Source of the DNA: Streptomyces sp. YIM 121038
GTDB lineage: Bacteria > Actinomycetota > Actinomycetes > Streptomycetales > Streptomycetaceae
DNA length: 64,000 nucleotides
Reading direction: 5' to 3'
NCBI RefSeq assembly: GCF_006088715.1
Contig: NZ_CP030771.1
Location: forward strand, 9,856,001-9,920,000
Shown: positions 19,240 through 27,963 of the stretch, piece after piece
Position numbering within the stretch: position 1 is the first letter of the stretch
Layout: each line of letters opens with the position of its first letter
Program-made: the position numbers and the translations under genes
Notes under the pieces: model-generated
What the model was told of the DNA's origin: nothing
Databases searched by the model: none
What the model saw: the letters and a program-made list of their open reading frames with translations, nothing else

Positions 19240-19839
19240 ATGCGACGGAGGACGAGAGCGGCGATCGCGGGGGCGGCGGCCCTGGCCTGGGGCGAGTGGC
19301 TGAACCGGCGCTGGTCCCGCACGCTCGTGGGGCGCGGCGCGGGCGCCGTCGAGGCCGTGGTCGTGCTGGGGTTCCGAAACCCCCAGGCGACAGCGAACGT
19401 CATCAACCGCTGGCGAGTCCGCGCCGGAATCCGCTCCGCCACGGGCGGCGGTGCGGGGAACCCGCGCGTGATCTTCAGCGGCGGCGCGACCGGCGGCGGC
19501 GCCACGGAGGCCGCGGTGATGGCGGACTACGCGACGTCGGTGCTCGGGTTCCGCGGCACGGTGGTCCTCGAAGACCGCAGCCGGACGACCTGGGAGAACA
19601 TCACGCACGTGATCCCCCTTCTCGAAGACGCCGACCGCATCAAGATCGCCTCCCAGCCGGCGCACGCGCTCAAGGCGCGCGCCTACTTGCGGCGGCAGCG
19701 CCCCGACCTCGCCGAGCGGCTGGTGCGCGCGGACGACTACCGCCCGGGGGAGTGGACGGCGGTCAAGCCACTGCTGGCCCTGTACGGACTCTGGACGCTC
19801 CGTGGCCTCACGGCCGAGGAACGGAAGCCCGCGTTGTAG
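19240..19839 (+). CDS. YdcF/SanA-like DUF218 protein
   Basis: A 199-residue protein of the ElyC/SanA/YdcF group. VEAVVVLGFRN at the first strand, PRVIFSGGATGGGATEAAVM, and LEDRSRTTWENITHVIPLLE are the typical DUF218 motifs (GG..., E.A, and the ED.S..T.EN signature). An N-terminal hydrophobic helix may anchor it. Family members act near cell-envelope carbohydrates, but the reaction is unknown. Confidence 0.85.
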   Translation: MRRRTRAAIAGAAALAWGEWLNRRWSRTLVGRGAGAVEAVVVLGFRNPQATANVINRWRVRAGIRSATGGGAGNPRVIFSGGATGGGATEAAVMADYATSVLGFRGTVVLEDRSRTTWENITHVIPLLEDADRIKIASQPAHALKARAYLRRQRPDLAERLVRADDYRPGEWTAVKPLLALYGLWTLRGLTAEERKPAL

Positions 19840-19853
19840 CCGCCGCGGCCCCC

Positions 19854-19897
19854 GCTTCCTCCTCCGCGTTCACCGGCTTCCTCCTCCGCGTTCACCG
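19854..19897 (+). repeat. 22-bp perfect tandem duplication
   Basis: GCTTCCTCCTCCGCGTTCAC followed by CG is repeated exactly (19854-19875 and 19876-19897) just after the YdcF-like gene, in non-coding DNA. Confidence 0.85.
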
Positions 19898-19944
19898 CAG
19901 GCGGGTCCAGGGCCTGTCCGCACGGTCCTGGACCCGTCCGGGCC

Positions 19945-20538
19945 TCAGAGCTCGGTGGCGAAGTTCTGTACCCACCAGGGGCCGCCTGCCTTCAGGCCGA
20001 CACCGGCGCCGAAGTCCTTGTACGCGCAGTTGAGGATGTTGGCGCGGTGCCCGGAGCTGCGCATCCAGTCACGCATGGCGGTCTTGGGGCCCTTCGGGCC
20101 CTTGTGTATGTTCTCGCCCCACGCCCCGGCGCGGTATCCCGCCTTCCGCATCCGGTCGCCCGCGCTCTTGCCCTCGGGGCTGGTGTGGTCGTAGTAGTCC
20201 CGCGCCGCCATGTCCTTGGCGTGGGCCTGCGCGGCGGCCTGAACCCGGCGGTCCAGGCGCAGCGGCCGGCACCCCGCCTTCGCCCGCTCGGCGTTGACGA
20301 GGACCAGGAGCTGCTTCTGGTACCGCGCGGTCTTGCTCGGCGCCGGGCGCTGCTTCGCCTCCGCGGCGGCGGTGCCCGGCTTCTCGCCGCCGGAGGTGTC
20401 CGCGAGGGCGAACGTCCCCACCGACGCGAGAGCGGCCGCCGCCACGGCCCCGCCCGCCAGCACGCGGACCTTCAGCCCGCGACGGCTCCGTCCGTGACGG
20501 CCGCGCTCCGCGTCGGCGTTGTCCTTGCCCAGGTGCAT
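19945..20538 (-). CDS. Secreted CAP (SCP/PR-1) domain protein
   Basis: A 197-residue protein with a basic N-terminus, a hydrophobic signal or anchor segment (VLAGGAVAAAALASVGTFAL), a charged linker and a C-terminal CAP domain. Domain motifs: LVLVNAERAKAGCRPLRLD, AAQAHAKDMAARDYYDHTSP, AWGENIHKGP and DWMRSSGHRANIL, including the two conserved His and Glu of the CAP cavity. Such proteins are common Streptomyces exoproteins of unknown function. ATG at 20538. Confidence 0.87.
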   Translation of the reverse strand: MHLGKDNADAERGRHGRSRRGLKVRVLAGGAVAAAALASVGTFALADTSGGEKPGTAAAEAKQRPAPSKTARYQKQLLVLVNAERAKAGCRPLRLDRRVQAAAQAHAKDMAARDYYDHTSPEGKSAGDRMRKAGYRAGAWGENIHKGPKGPKTAMRDWMRSSGHRANILNCAYKDFGAGVGLKAGGPWWVQNFATEL

Positions 20539-20629
20539 GTGCGCTCCACTCTGTGGTGATCGTCGGTCGGTCCGACGTAGGGGAGACCGGGCACGGGGCC
20601 TGGGGACAACACTTTTCGCACAGGCGTTT

Positions 20630-22255
20630 CTAGGGCGTGCCGAAGTCCCCGCTCGTCCACGCGGCGCGCAGCGCCTTCTTGTCGACCTTGCCGACGTTGG
20701 TCGTCGGGAGCTGCTTCAGCAGGACGGTCCCGCGGGGCGTGTACAGCTCGCCCAGCTCGGCGGTCACCGCCGCGCCGACCGCGCCCGGGTCGACGTCGAC
20801 GCCCTCGGCCGTGGCCAGGAAGATCTGGACGGCCTCCCCGTACTCCTCGTCCGGTACGCCGAGGGCCGCCGCGTTGCGCACACCCGGCAGCGTGAGCAGG
20901 AAGTCCTCCAGGACCCGGGAGTAGACGTTGTCGCTGGTGCCGCCGGTGACGATGATGTCCTTGGCCCGGTCGACGAGGTAGAGGTACCCCTCGGCGTCGA
21001 GGTAGCCCATGTCGCCGGTGCGCAGCCAGCCGTCGTGCAGGGCCTCGGCGGTGCGCCGCGGGTCCTCGAAGTAGCCGAGCATCACCGTCTCGCCCCGGAC
21101 GCACACCTCACCGACCTGCCGGACGGGCAGCGCCAGGGTGCTGTCCTCGCCGCGGATCTCGATCTCGGTGTCGCATATCGCGCGACCGCAGCTGCGCCAC
21201 AGCTCGGGACGGCGGGCGCCCTCCGCGGCGAGGTCCTCCGCGCCGAACGCGGTGATGCCGAGCGCCTCCGACTGCCCGTAGCCCTGGCTGAGCACGGGCC
21301 CGAAGACCTCGACCGCCTGCTGGAGCCGGCTGGGCGAGGTGGCCGCGCCGCCCACCACGATCCGGCGCAGCGCGGGCAGGGCGCCGGGCACGCACTCCGG
21401 GTGGTCGAGGACCGCGTACAGCATCGGCGGGACGAACATGGTGGCGGTGATCCGCTCCTCGCGCAGCACCGTCAGCGCCGCGCCCGCGTCGAACTCCGGC
21501 AGCACGACGAGGACGGACCCCGTCACCAGCGCCTGGATCGAGGTGAGGTGGCCGCTGCCGTGCGTGAGCAGCGTCGAGGCGAGCACCCGGTCCGTGCTCG
21601 GGTCCATGGTGGGGAAGAACCCGGCGCGGGAGTCCTGCGGATCGTCCTCCGCCATGTCGACCAGCGTGTCGTAGAGCCGGTGGCTGTGCGCGGCGAGCTT
21701 GGGGTTGCCCAAGGTGCCGCCGGTGTAGAGGACGGTGACGGCCTCGTCCGCCGCCGGGGCGGGCACGCCGTCGGGGCGCTCCGCCGGGCACTCGGCCGCC
21801 AGGGCCAGCAGGTCCGGACACGGCTGGGCGCAGGGGCCGAGGCTGACCAGGGTGGGGGCGTGGACGCTGCGCCCGGCCGCGTCGGCGGCCCGCCGCGCGA
21901 AGAGCGGGTCGGTGACCACGACGCGCGCCCGCGACTGCTCGACCAGCGCGGCCAGCTCGCCGGGGCCCGGCTCGGGCGGCAGGAAGACGACGCGGCAGCC
22001 GATGAGATGGACCGCGAGTTGCACCAGCACGGAGTCCACGCGATTGGCCAGGAACAGCCCCACTCCGTCGCCGGGCTCGAGCCCCTGCCGGCGCAGTGCG
22101 TGGCCCAGCCTGAACAGCCGTCGGCGAGCTTCGCCCCGGGTCAGCCGCTGCGCACCCTGGACGAGCGCCTCGGCCTCTTCGTCCTTGTGCCAGTGCTCCA
22201 GGACGCGGTCCACGTACGTCCGCGGCACGGCTGTTTGCTGCTCGTTAATGATCAT
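20630..22255 (-). CDS. AMP-dependent acyl/aryl ligase at cluster edge
   Basis: A 541-residue ANL-superfamily adenylating enzyme, activating a carboxylic acid as acyl-AMP and probably passing it to CoA or a carrier. The P-loop is VLYTGGTLGNPKLAAHS, slightly degenerate against the usual YTSGTTGxPK. SQGYGQSEALG (A5), GWLRTGDMGYLDAEGYLYLVDR (A7/A8) and TTNVGKVDKKAL with the catalytic Lys (A10) are intact. No carrier domain. The ATG at 22255 is the best start, although no ribosome binding site is clear; an in-frame GTG lies 6 nt upstream. It is divergent from the NRPS genes across a 900-bp control region, so membership in the cluster is likely but not proven. Confidence 0.8.
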   Translation of the reverse strand: MIINEQQTAVPRTYVDRVLEHWHKDEEAEALVQGAQRLTRGEARRRLFRLGHALRRQGLEPGDGVGLFLANRVDSVLVQLAVHLIGCRVVFLPPEPGPGELAALVEQSRARVVVTDPLFARRAADAAGRSVHAPTLVSLGPCAQPCPDLLALAAECPAERPDGVPAPAADEAVTVLYTGGTLGNPKLAAHSHRLYDTLVDMAEDDPQDSRAGFFPTMDPSTDRVLASTLLTHGSGHLTSIQALVTGSVLVVLPEFDAGAALTVLREERITATMFVPPMLYAVLDHPECVPGALPALRRIVVGGAATSPSRLQQAVEVFGPVLSQGYGQSEALGITAFGAEDLAAEGARRPELWRSCGRAICDTEIEIRGEDSTLALPVRQVGEVCVRGETVMLGYFEDPRRTAEALHDGWLRTGDMGYLDAEGYLYLVDRAKDIIVTGGTSDNVYSRVLEDFLLTLPGVRNAAALGVPDEEYGEAVQIFLATAEGVDVDPGAVGAAVTAELGELYTPRGTVLLKQLPTTNVGKVDKKALRAAWTSGDFGTP

Positions 22256-22588
22256 GGACACATGCAAACATGCCGCTCGCGATGCGTGGACTCGCAGGGG
22301 GTAACTTCGGCCATCAACAGGGGGAGTAGCATGCCCCCCCGATCCGGGGCGGGTGGTTGCTTTTGTGCCGCACGCGCATGGCCTGATGTCGTCGGTGCGG
22401 TGGGCTCGCGGCGCCGCCTCTCCGAGCGGGGCAGGGAGGTCGAGGGGGGCGTGCCCGAGGGGGCGCTTCCGGTCGTGAAAGAAGTTCGAATACATCAATG
22501 AATTCGGTACGTGTCTTCTCCATCAAGGCGCCGCTCGACATCACCCAACGGTGCGGTGATCGACTATTCCGGTCGCCATTTGACGCCT

Positions 22589-22937
22589 TGTCGAGGCGTG
22601 CGGAATCGGCCTGTACGGACGAAGCGTGAAACGGTCTGCGCGTCAACACGGCACCCCGGTCGAGGTGTTGACTGAGGAATAGGGCCGGGATAACGTCGCC
22701 ATGAATCCCGGTCCCGCACCTTGTGTCACATACCCGGGACCCGTGCCCGATGCGAGGCCACGCGGCGACGACACGTAACTCCGCATCAATGGGCAAATGC
22801 GTGCTGCCGCCTCTGCCGTCGGAAACCTGTTCCAGGAAGCACCGGCAAGGTCCTCTTTCCGTCGTGTCGACGCGGTGGAGACGGGCGAGGAAGAACAGGC
22901 CGGGGAGCCGGAGCAGGCAGGGAGAGTCCGGCTTCGT
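22589..22937 (+). repeat. Second copy of hydroxylase promoter-leader block
   Basis: This block aligns with the reverse complement of 34370-34740 over about 350 bp with few indels. Shared landmarks in order: GTCGAG-CGT-CGGAA-CGGCC, GGTGTTGACTG, CGTCGCCATGA-TCCCGG, CCGTGCCCG, GCTGCCGCC, AACCTGTT, and a stretch translating as GEEEQAGEPEQA here against DEERLAKELEQA in the hydroxylase. The hydroxylase start codon (TTG) is TCC in this copy, and the frame ends at 22947-22949, so only promoter, leader and about 20 degenerate codons survive. It may now serve the adenylation gene downstream. Confidence 0.75.
22668..22696 (+). promoter_or_regulatory. Predicted HrdB-type promoter
   Basis: TTGACT (22668-22673), 17-bp spacer, TAACGT (22691-22696). 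The same elements and spacing occur in the paralogous copy before the hydroxylase gene. It points toward the adenylation gene at 23159, giving a leader of about 450 nt. Confidence 0.65.
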
Positions 22938-23158
22938 CGGTCCCCGTGAAGAGTCGCAGCGCAACCACCTGAACGGCGCGGATCGTCGCCGCGCCGCGAT
23001 CACCTCGGCATGGCGCGCGCCGCCAACGCGATTTCCCGCGGGCGGGACTTCCGGAGCTTTCCCATGGCCATGGCCCGCGGAAAGCCCGGACGAGAGCAGA
23101 TGAATTTGATTCTGACGGCGACCTGGCCGTCACCATGGATGTGCCCTGGGGGGCAACA

Positions 23159-24751
23159 ATGACAGAGGAATCAAGGGCACCGGCGCCGGGCCGGGGAATG
23201 TACGCGCTCTGGGGCGGCGACGCCGAAGCGCGCTGCCTGCTGGAGTCACTGGCCGAGACCGTGAAAGAGCGAAGCGAAGACATCGCCGTACAGGACGAGG
23301 AACACGAACTGACCTACGCCCGGCTCGCGGCCTGGGCCGGTCACATCGCCGATCTCCTCGCCGAGCACGGCATTCGCCCGGGTGACCGGGTGGCGGTCAC
23401 CGGACCACGGAGCGCCGCGATCGTCGCGGCGATGCTGGCCACCGTGAGCGCGGGAGCGACCTATGTGCCGCTCGACGTCGAGTACCCGCTCCGGCGCCTG
23501 GAGCACATGGCCGCCGACAGCGAGGCCCGAATGCTCCTGTACTGCGGCGACGAACCGGCCTTCGGCCTCAAGGCCGAGGCGGTCCGCATCCCCGCCGCGC
23601 CCGACCCGACCGACACGGATGCCGTGGCCGCGCTCGCGCGGCTGTCCTGTCGACCGGACCTCCCTGTATACGTGATCTACACCTCGGGTTCAACGGGCCT
23701 GCCCAAAGGCGTGGCCCTGCCGCACCGCTGCGTCGACAACATGGCGGCCTGGCAGTGGCGCCACTCGGTGCGCCCGGACCTGCGCACGGCCCAGTTCGCC
23801 CCGCTCAACTTCGACGTGTGGTTCCAGGAAGTACTCGGCACCCTCTGCGGCGGCGGAACGCTGATCGTCATGCCCGAGCCGCTCCGGCGCGACCCCATCG
23901 CCCTCCTGGACTGGCTCGGCGACCACCGCGTCGAGCGCCTGTTCCTGCCGTACGTCGCCCTGCACATGCTCGCCGTGGCCGCCGAGGCCACGGACTCCCT
24001 GGAGCACCTCGCCCTGGCCGAGGTGAACACCGCGGGAGAGCAGCTCGTGTGCACCCCGGCGGTCCGTGATCTCTTCCGTCGCCTTCCTGGCTGCCGGTTG
24101 AACAATCACTACGGACAGAGCGAGTCCGCCATGGTCGCGGTGCACACGCTCACGGGTTCCAGCGACACCTGGCCCACGCTCCCCCCGATCGGACGCCCGC
24201 TGCCGGGCTGCGAGGTCCTCGTCGCCCCCACCGAGCCGGGCGAACCGTCGGTGGGTGAACTCCTGGTCGCCGGCGCACCGCTGTCCGTGGGCTATCTGAA
24301 CCAGCCGGCCCTCAACGCCGAGCGGTACGTCACGCTCGACGAGACGACGCCACAGGGGCACCGCCACGCCTTCCGCACCGGTGACCTGGTGCGCGTCGAG
24401 GGGGACACCGTGCACCTCCTCAGCCGGATCGACCGCGAGGTGAAGATCCGCGGCGTGCGCGTGAACCCACTGGAGGTGGACGCCTGCCTGCTGGAGCAGC
24501 CGGGGATCGTCGAGGCGGTCACCGTCGTGGTGGACATCGCCGAGGGCTCCCGGCAGCTGCGCGCCGCCGTGACCGTGGACGTCGACGAGGACGTGTTCGA
24601 CGGCGCGAGGACGCTCAAGGCACTCACCGAACTCCTGCCCGAGCAGTTCATCCCGGTCTCCCTCACCGTCCTGCCGGAACTGCCGCGCACTCCCAGCGGA
24701 AAGGCCGACCGGGACGCCATCACCGCCGCACTCGCACCCCCGACGCCATGA
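23159..24751 (+). CDS. Stand-alone adenylation enzyme, proline-like specificity
   Basis: A 530-residue NRPS adenylation domain without carrier. Core motifs: VIYTSGSTGLPKGVAL (A3), NFDVWFQE (A4), NHYGQSESAM (A5), FRTGDLVRV (A7), IDREVKIRGVRVNP (A8) and PRTPSGKADRD with the catalytic Lys (A10). Reading the pocket residues by hand gives D-V-Q-L-N-A-H-M-V-K, close to the proline code DVQLIAHVVK, so proline or a substituted proline is the expected substrate. The ATG at 23159 has GGGGGG 5 nt upstream; an earlier ATG at 23135 lacks one. It is followed by the carrier-thioesterase gene, the obvious recipient of the aminoacyl group. Confidence 0.88.
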   Translation: MTEESRAPAPGRGMYALWGGDAEARCLLESLAETVKERSEDIAVQDEEHELTYARLAAWAGHIADLLAEHGIRPGDRVAVTGPRSAAIVAAMLATVSAGATYVPLDVEYPLRRLEHMAADSEARMLLYCGDEPAFGLKAEAVRIPAAPDPTDTDAVAALARLSCRPDLPVYVIYTSGSTGLPKGVALPHRCVDNMAAWQWRHSVRPDLRTAQFAPLNFDVWFQEVLGTLCGGGTLIVMPEPLRRDPIALLDWLGDHRVERLFLPYVALHMLAVAAEATDSLEHLALAEVNTAGEQLVCTPAVRDLFRRLPGCRLNNHYGQSESAMVAVHTLTGSSDTWPTLPPIGRPLPGCEVLVAPTEPGEPSVGELLVAGAPLSVGYLNQPALNAERYVTLDETTPQGHRHAFRTGDLVRVEGDTVHLLSRIDREVKIRGVRVNPLEVDACLLEQPGIVEAVTVVVDIAEGSRQLRAAVTVDVDEDVFDGARTLKALTELLPEQFIPVSLTVLPELPRTPSGKADRDAITAALAPPTP

Positions 24752-24843
24752 CGCCGGACGGCGAGAGCGGCGAACGGACCCCGGGCACGGTCCGGGAACG
24801 GGGGAGCACCGCACGAACGGAATCCATCCGAAGAGGGGGGCGC

Positions 24844-25908
24844 GTGGAACACAGCGACTTCAAGACGGCGACCGAACAGCGGCTCGCCGGGATCTGGGCC
24901 GACGTCATGCGGCTGGACAGGGAAAAGATCAAGCGCGACCAGGACTTCTTCGATGTCGGTGGTGACTCGCTGCTGGCCACGAAGGTCGTCCTGCGCGTAC
25001 GCCGCGACTGGGACATCAACATCACGGTCCGGGTGCTGAACGACGCGCCGGTCCTGGCCGAACTGGCCGAACGCATCGACCAGCGGGTGGCGAAGTCGGC
25101 GCGGCCGACCGCGGGCTCGCCCGCCCCGGCGACCCGCGCGAGCAGGCCCGGAGCGTGCCTGTGGGAGATGCGCCCCGGAGCAGGGGGCCCCGGACGGGGA
25201 ACGCTGCTCGTCCTGCCCCATGCGGGAGGGTCGGCACAGAACTACGGCCCGTGGGCGGACTGGCTCCCCGAGGACCTGCGCATCCTCGCGGCCCAGTACC
25301 CCGCCCGCGCCTCGCGCGCCGACGAACCGGTCGCGGCCGACCTCCACCGCATCGTCGACGAGGTCCTCGAAGCCCTGGGCGACCTCGACGGGCCGCTCTA
25401 CGTCTTCGGCCACAGCATGGGCTCCTACGTCGGATACGAGCTCTGCTGGAGGGAACAGTCGGCGGGGCGCGCGCCCGCCGTGCTCTTCGCCTCCGGAGCC
25501 GTTCCTCCCCACCGGCACCGGCCGAACCCGGCGACCGAGGAGGAGATCACCGACGAGTGGCTCCTGGGCATCCTGGGGACGTACGAGGGCGTTTCCGACG
25601 ACCTCAGGAACCACCCGGAGGTCATGAGCCAGGCACTGCGCACCCTGCGGGGCGACGTGAAGCTCTTCAGGAACTACGCGTACGGCGATGCGCTCCGCAG
25701 GCTGGACATCCCCATCGTGGTGTTCGGCGGAGAGAACGACGACCTCGTGCCCCCGGCCGAGGCGGAACGCTGGAGCGACCTGGGCACGGCGGAAAGCGTC
25801 ACGCGTCTGATGCCGGGCGGGCACTTCTTCTATCTCGACAACATGGCGACCGTCACGGACGCCATGTCCACGTATCTCGTGAGCGGTCACGACGGGCAGA
25901 GGGCATAG
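24844..25908 (+). CDS. Carrier protein fused to type II-like thioesterase
   Basis: A 354-residue didomain protein. The peptidyl carrier domain (about residues 10-85) has FFDVGGDSLLATK with the phosphopantetheine Ser. The C-terminal alpha/beta hydrolase starts LLVLPHAGGSAQNY, with nucleophile in FGHSMGSYVGYE, Asp in GGENDDLVP and His in MPGGHFFY, as in type II editing thioesterases. GTG 24844 with a G-rich ribosome binding site is chosen; an ATG at 24748 overlapping the upstream stop is possible and would add 32 low-complexity residues. Probably holds the prolyl unit activated by the preceding enzyme for modification by the next one, then releases it. Confidence 0.85.
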   Translation: MEHSDFKTATEQRLAGIWADVMRLDREKIKRDQDFFDVGGDSLLATKVVLRVRRDWDINITVRVLNDAPVLAELAERIDQRVAKSARPTAGSPAPATRASRPGACLWEMRPGAGGPGRGTLLVLPHAGGSAQNYGPWADWLPEDLRILAAQYPARASRADEPVAADLHRIVDEVLEALGDLDGPLYVFGHSMGSYVGYELCWREQSAGRAPAVLFASGAVPPHRHRPNPATEEEITDEWLLGILGTYEGVSDDLRNHPEVMSQALRTLRGDVKLFRNYAYGDALRRLDIPIVVFGGENDDLVPPAEAERWSDLGTAESVTRLMPGGHFFYLDNMATVTDAMSTYLVSGHDGQRA

Positions 25909-25919
25909 GGGGCACGAGC

Positions 25920-27896
25920 ATGGAAAGCCAGGAATTATCCGGAACCACGGACGCCGGGACGGCCACGCGGGACCGCCGGAGGATCGTGCTGGTGGAACTG
26001 CCCACCTACGAGAACATCCTGCCGCTCGCCTCCGGCTACATCCAGGCGTTCGCCCAGGACGACGACGAGGTCGCGGCGGCCCACACCTTCGAGATCGTGT
26101 CCCTCCCGGTCACCGGCGACCGGCGCGACCTGCTCCGGCAGCTCGCCGACAAGGACGCGTACCTCTATACGTTCAGCTGCTACATCTGGAACATGAAGCT
26201 GGTCCGCTGGCTGCTGAAGGAACTGCGTGCCCTGCGCCCCGACGCGCACTACCTGCTGGGCGGACCCCAGGTGATGAACCACGCCGCGACCTATCTGAGC
26301 GACGGCGCTCAGAACGTCTACGTGTGCAACGGAGAGGGGGAACGCACGTCCCTCGCATTCATCCGGCAACTCGGCGCGCGGAATCCGGACATGCACAAGG
26401 TGCCGGGGCTCAGTTTCTGGTCCGCGGGCGAACTCGTCACCACCGAGGCGGCGCCCAGGATCCAGAACCTGATGGACATTCCTTCGCCGTTCCTCAACGG
26501 CGTCTTCGACGGTCACGAATTCAGCTTCGCCATCATGGAGACGAACCGCGGCTGCCCGTTCCGCTGCACCTTCTGCTATTGGGGCGCCGCCACGAACTCC
26601 AAGGTCAACAAGTTCGAAGAAGAACGGATCAAGAACGAGCTCAAGTGGGTCAGCGAGCACGGCTACAACGCGCTGATGATCGCCGATGCCAACTGGGGCC
26701 TCTCACCCCGCGACATCGCCCTGAGCGAGTACATCGTCGAATGCAGCGAGGAGAACGGCTACCCACTGATCGTCCACATGGCCGCCGCCAAGAACCGGCC
26801 CGAGCGCATGGCGGAGATCACCGAGATCTTCGTACGCGGCGGACTGATGGTGAGCCAGCCCATCTCGCTGCAGACGGTCAACGAATCGACGCTGGAGATG
26901 GTGGACCGGAAGAACATCCGCGAGGAGACCTACATCGGGCTGCAGCGCCTGCTCCGGGAGAAGCGGATCAGCTCGTACGTGGAGATGATCTGGCCGCTGC
27001 CCGGCGAGACCCTCACCTCGTTCAAGGACGGGCTGACCAGGCTCTGCCGCTCGTACGCCGACACCATCATCGTCTATCCGCAGCTGTTCCTGCACAACAC
27101 GCCCATGTACGCGCAGCGGGAGGCCCTCGGCATCGTGACCGCCGAGGCGGCCAGCGACGTGTCCGAGGCGGAGGTCGTCCTCGGCACGAAATGGGTGACC
27201 GAGGAGGACTGCTACGAGGGCTACTGGGTGAACCACGCGCTGTACACCCTGTACAACATGCGCGCCCTGTTCGTGCTCTCGGGATACCTCGACGCGACCG
27301 GAACCCTCTCCTACGGCGACCTGTTCGCCGAGATGGCCCGCTACTTCCGGAGCAGGCCCGACTCGGAGGTGTGCCGGTTCTTCATCCAGTCGACGAAGGA
27401 CCTCGGCAACTACGACCTGCTGAACACCGGCAAGACCGCGCACATGGTGCTGAGCTCGCACCGCGAGGAGTTCGACCGGTTGCTGGCCGACTTCGTCGCC
27501 GAACAGGAGTGGTGGGCCGACCCGATGGCGCGCCAGGCCTTCGAGATGGACCTCCTCACCCGTGCCTACATCTACCGCGAACCGGTACGGACGCCGGACT
27601 ACGCGTTCACCGAGGTCACCCTGCTCGGCCGGCCGGACGACAAGGGCCACCTGGTCGAGGTGTCCGCGGAGCTGTTCCGCCTGCTGGTGGGGCGCGAGAT
27701 GCTCGAAGCCGACGACGCGGGGGCGGAGCGGGTCACCCTGCACATCGACCACCGGGGGCGGCAGAAGATGCCGTACCAGCGGCAGCGGAGCCTGGAGCAC
27801 AACGCGAACTACTGCCAGGGCATGGTGCTGCGCTCGCGGGAGATCCTGCCCACCCTTGAGGTCGCCTCCACCGAGGCCCTCAGCTCCGTGGCGTGA
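25920..27896 (+). CDS. B12-binding domain radical SAM enzyme
   Basis: A 658-residue class B-type radical SAM protein. The N-terminal part (residues about 20-150) fits a cobalamin-binding fold (LPLASGYIQAF, LLGGPQVMNH, VCNGEGERTS), though no DxHxxG motif is visible. The SAM cluster motif is C212-x3-C216-x2-C219 in NRGCPFRCTFCYWG. About 250 further residues after the barrel have no assignment. Such enzymes methylate unactivated carbons or rearrange skeletons. Leu6 is encoded by TTA (25935-25937), which makes translation dependent on bldA. It follows the carrier-thioesterase gene by 11 bp, so the substrate may be the carrier-bound or free proline-type residue. Confidence 0.85.
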   Translation: MESQELSGTTDAGTATRDRRRIVLVELPTYENILPLASGYIQAFAQDDDEVAAAHTFEIVSLPVTGDRRDLLRQLADKDAYLYTFSCYIWNMKLVRWLLKELRALRPDAHYLLGGPQVMNHAATYLSDGAQNVYVCNGEGERTSLAFIRQLGARNPDMHKVPGLSFWSAGELVTTEAAPRIQNLMDIPSPFLNGVFDGHEFSFAIMETNRGCPFRCTFCYWGAATNSKVNKFEEERIKNELKWVSEHGYNALMIADANWGLSPRDIALSEYIVECSEENGYPLIVHMAAAKNRPERMAEITEIFVRGGLMVSQPISLQTVNESTLEMVDRKNIREETYIGLQRLLREKRISSYVEMIWPLPGETLTSFKDGLTRLCRSYADTIIVYPQLFLHNTPMYAQREALGIVTAEAASDVSEAEVVLGTKWVTEEDCYEGYWVNHALYTLYNMRALFVLSGYLDATGTLSYGDLFAEMARYFRSRPDSEVCRFFIQSTKDLGNYDLLNTGKTAHMVLSSHREEFDRLLADFVAEQEWWADPMARQAFEMDLLTRAYIYREPVRTPDYAFTEVTLLGRPDDKGHLVEVSAELFRLLVGREMLEADDAGAERVTLHIDHRGRQKMPYQRQRSLEHNANYCQGMVLRSREILPTLEVASTEALSSVA

Positions 27897-27912
27897 GCCG
27901 CTGAGCGGGGAG

Positions 27913-27954
27913 GGAGCCCCGGCGGGACGGCGAGCCGATTCGCCGGGGTGCTCC
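27913..27954. terminator. Hairpin between the radical SAM and exporter genes
   Basis: GGAGCCCCGGCG and CGCCGGGGTGCTCC form a stem of 8 plus 4 bp with a 2-nt bulge and a 16-nt loop, between convergent operons. It is a likely bidirectional terminator. Confidence 0.6.
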
Positions 27955-27963
27955 GCCTCCTCG

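Larger units (their letters stand above)
22256..23158. other. 900-bp control region at the left end of the NRPS cluster
   Basis: The stretch between the divergent ligase and adenylation genes holds no convincing full gene. It contains a promoter (22668-22696), a diverged copy of the promoter-leader of the hydroxylase gene (22589-22937) and short open frames with no family match (22498-22629, 22701-22778 and 22797-22949). The last 200 bp before the adenylation gene hold a GGGGGG ribosome binding site. Confidence 0.6.

Noticed and set aside
22498..22629. 43-codon frame starting MNSVRVFSIKAP in the control region
   Set aside because: No good ribosome binding site, and the DNA is part of the duplicated upstream block, where the other copy does not keep the frame.
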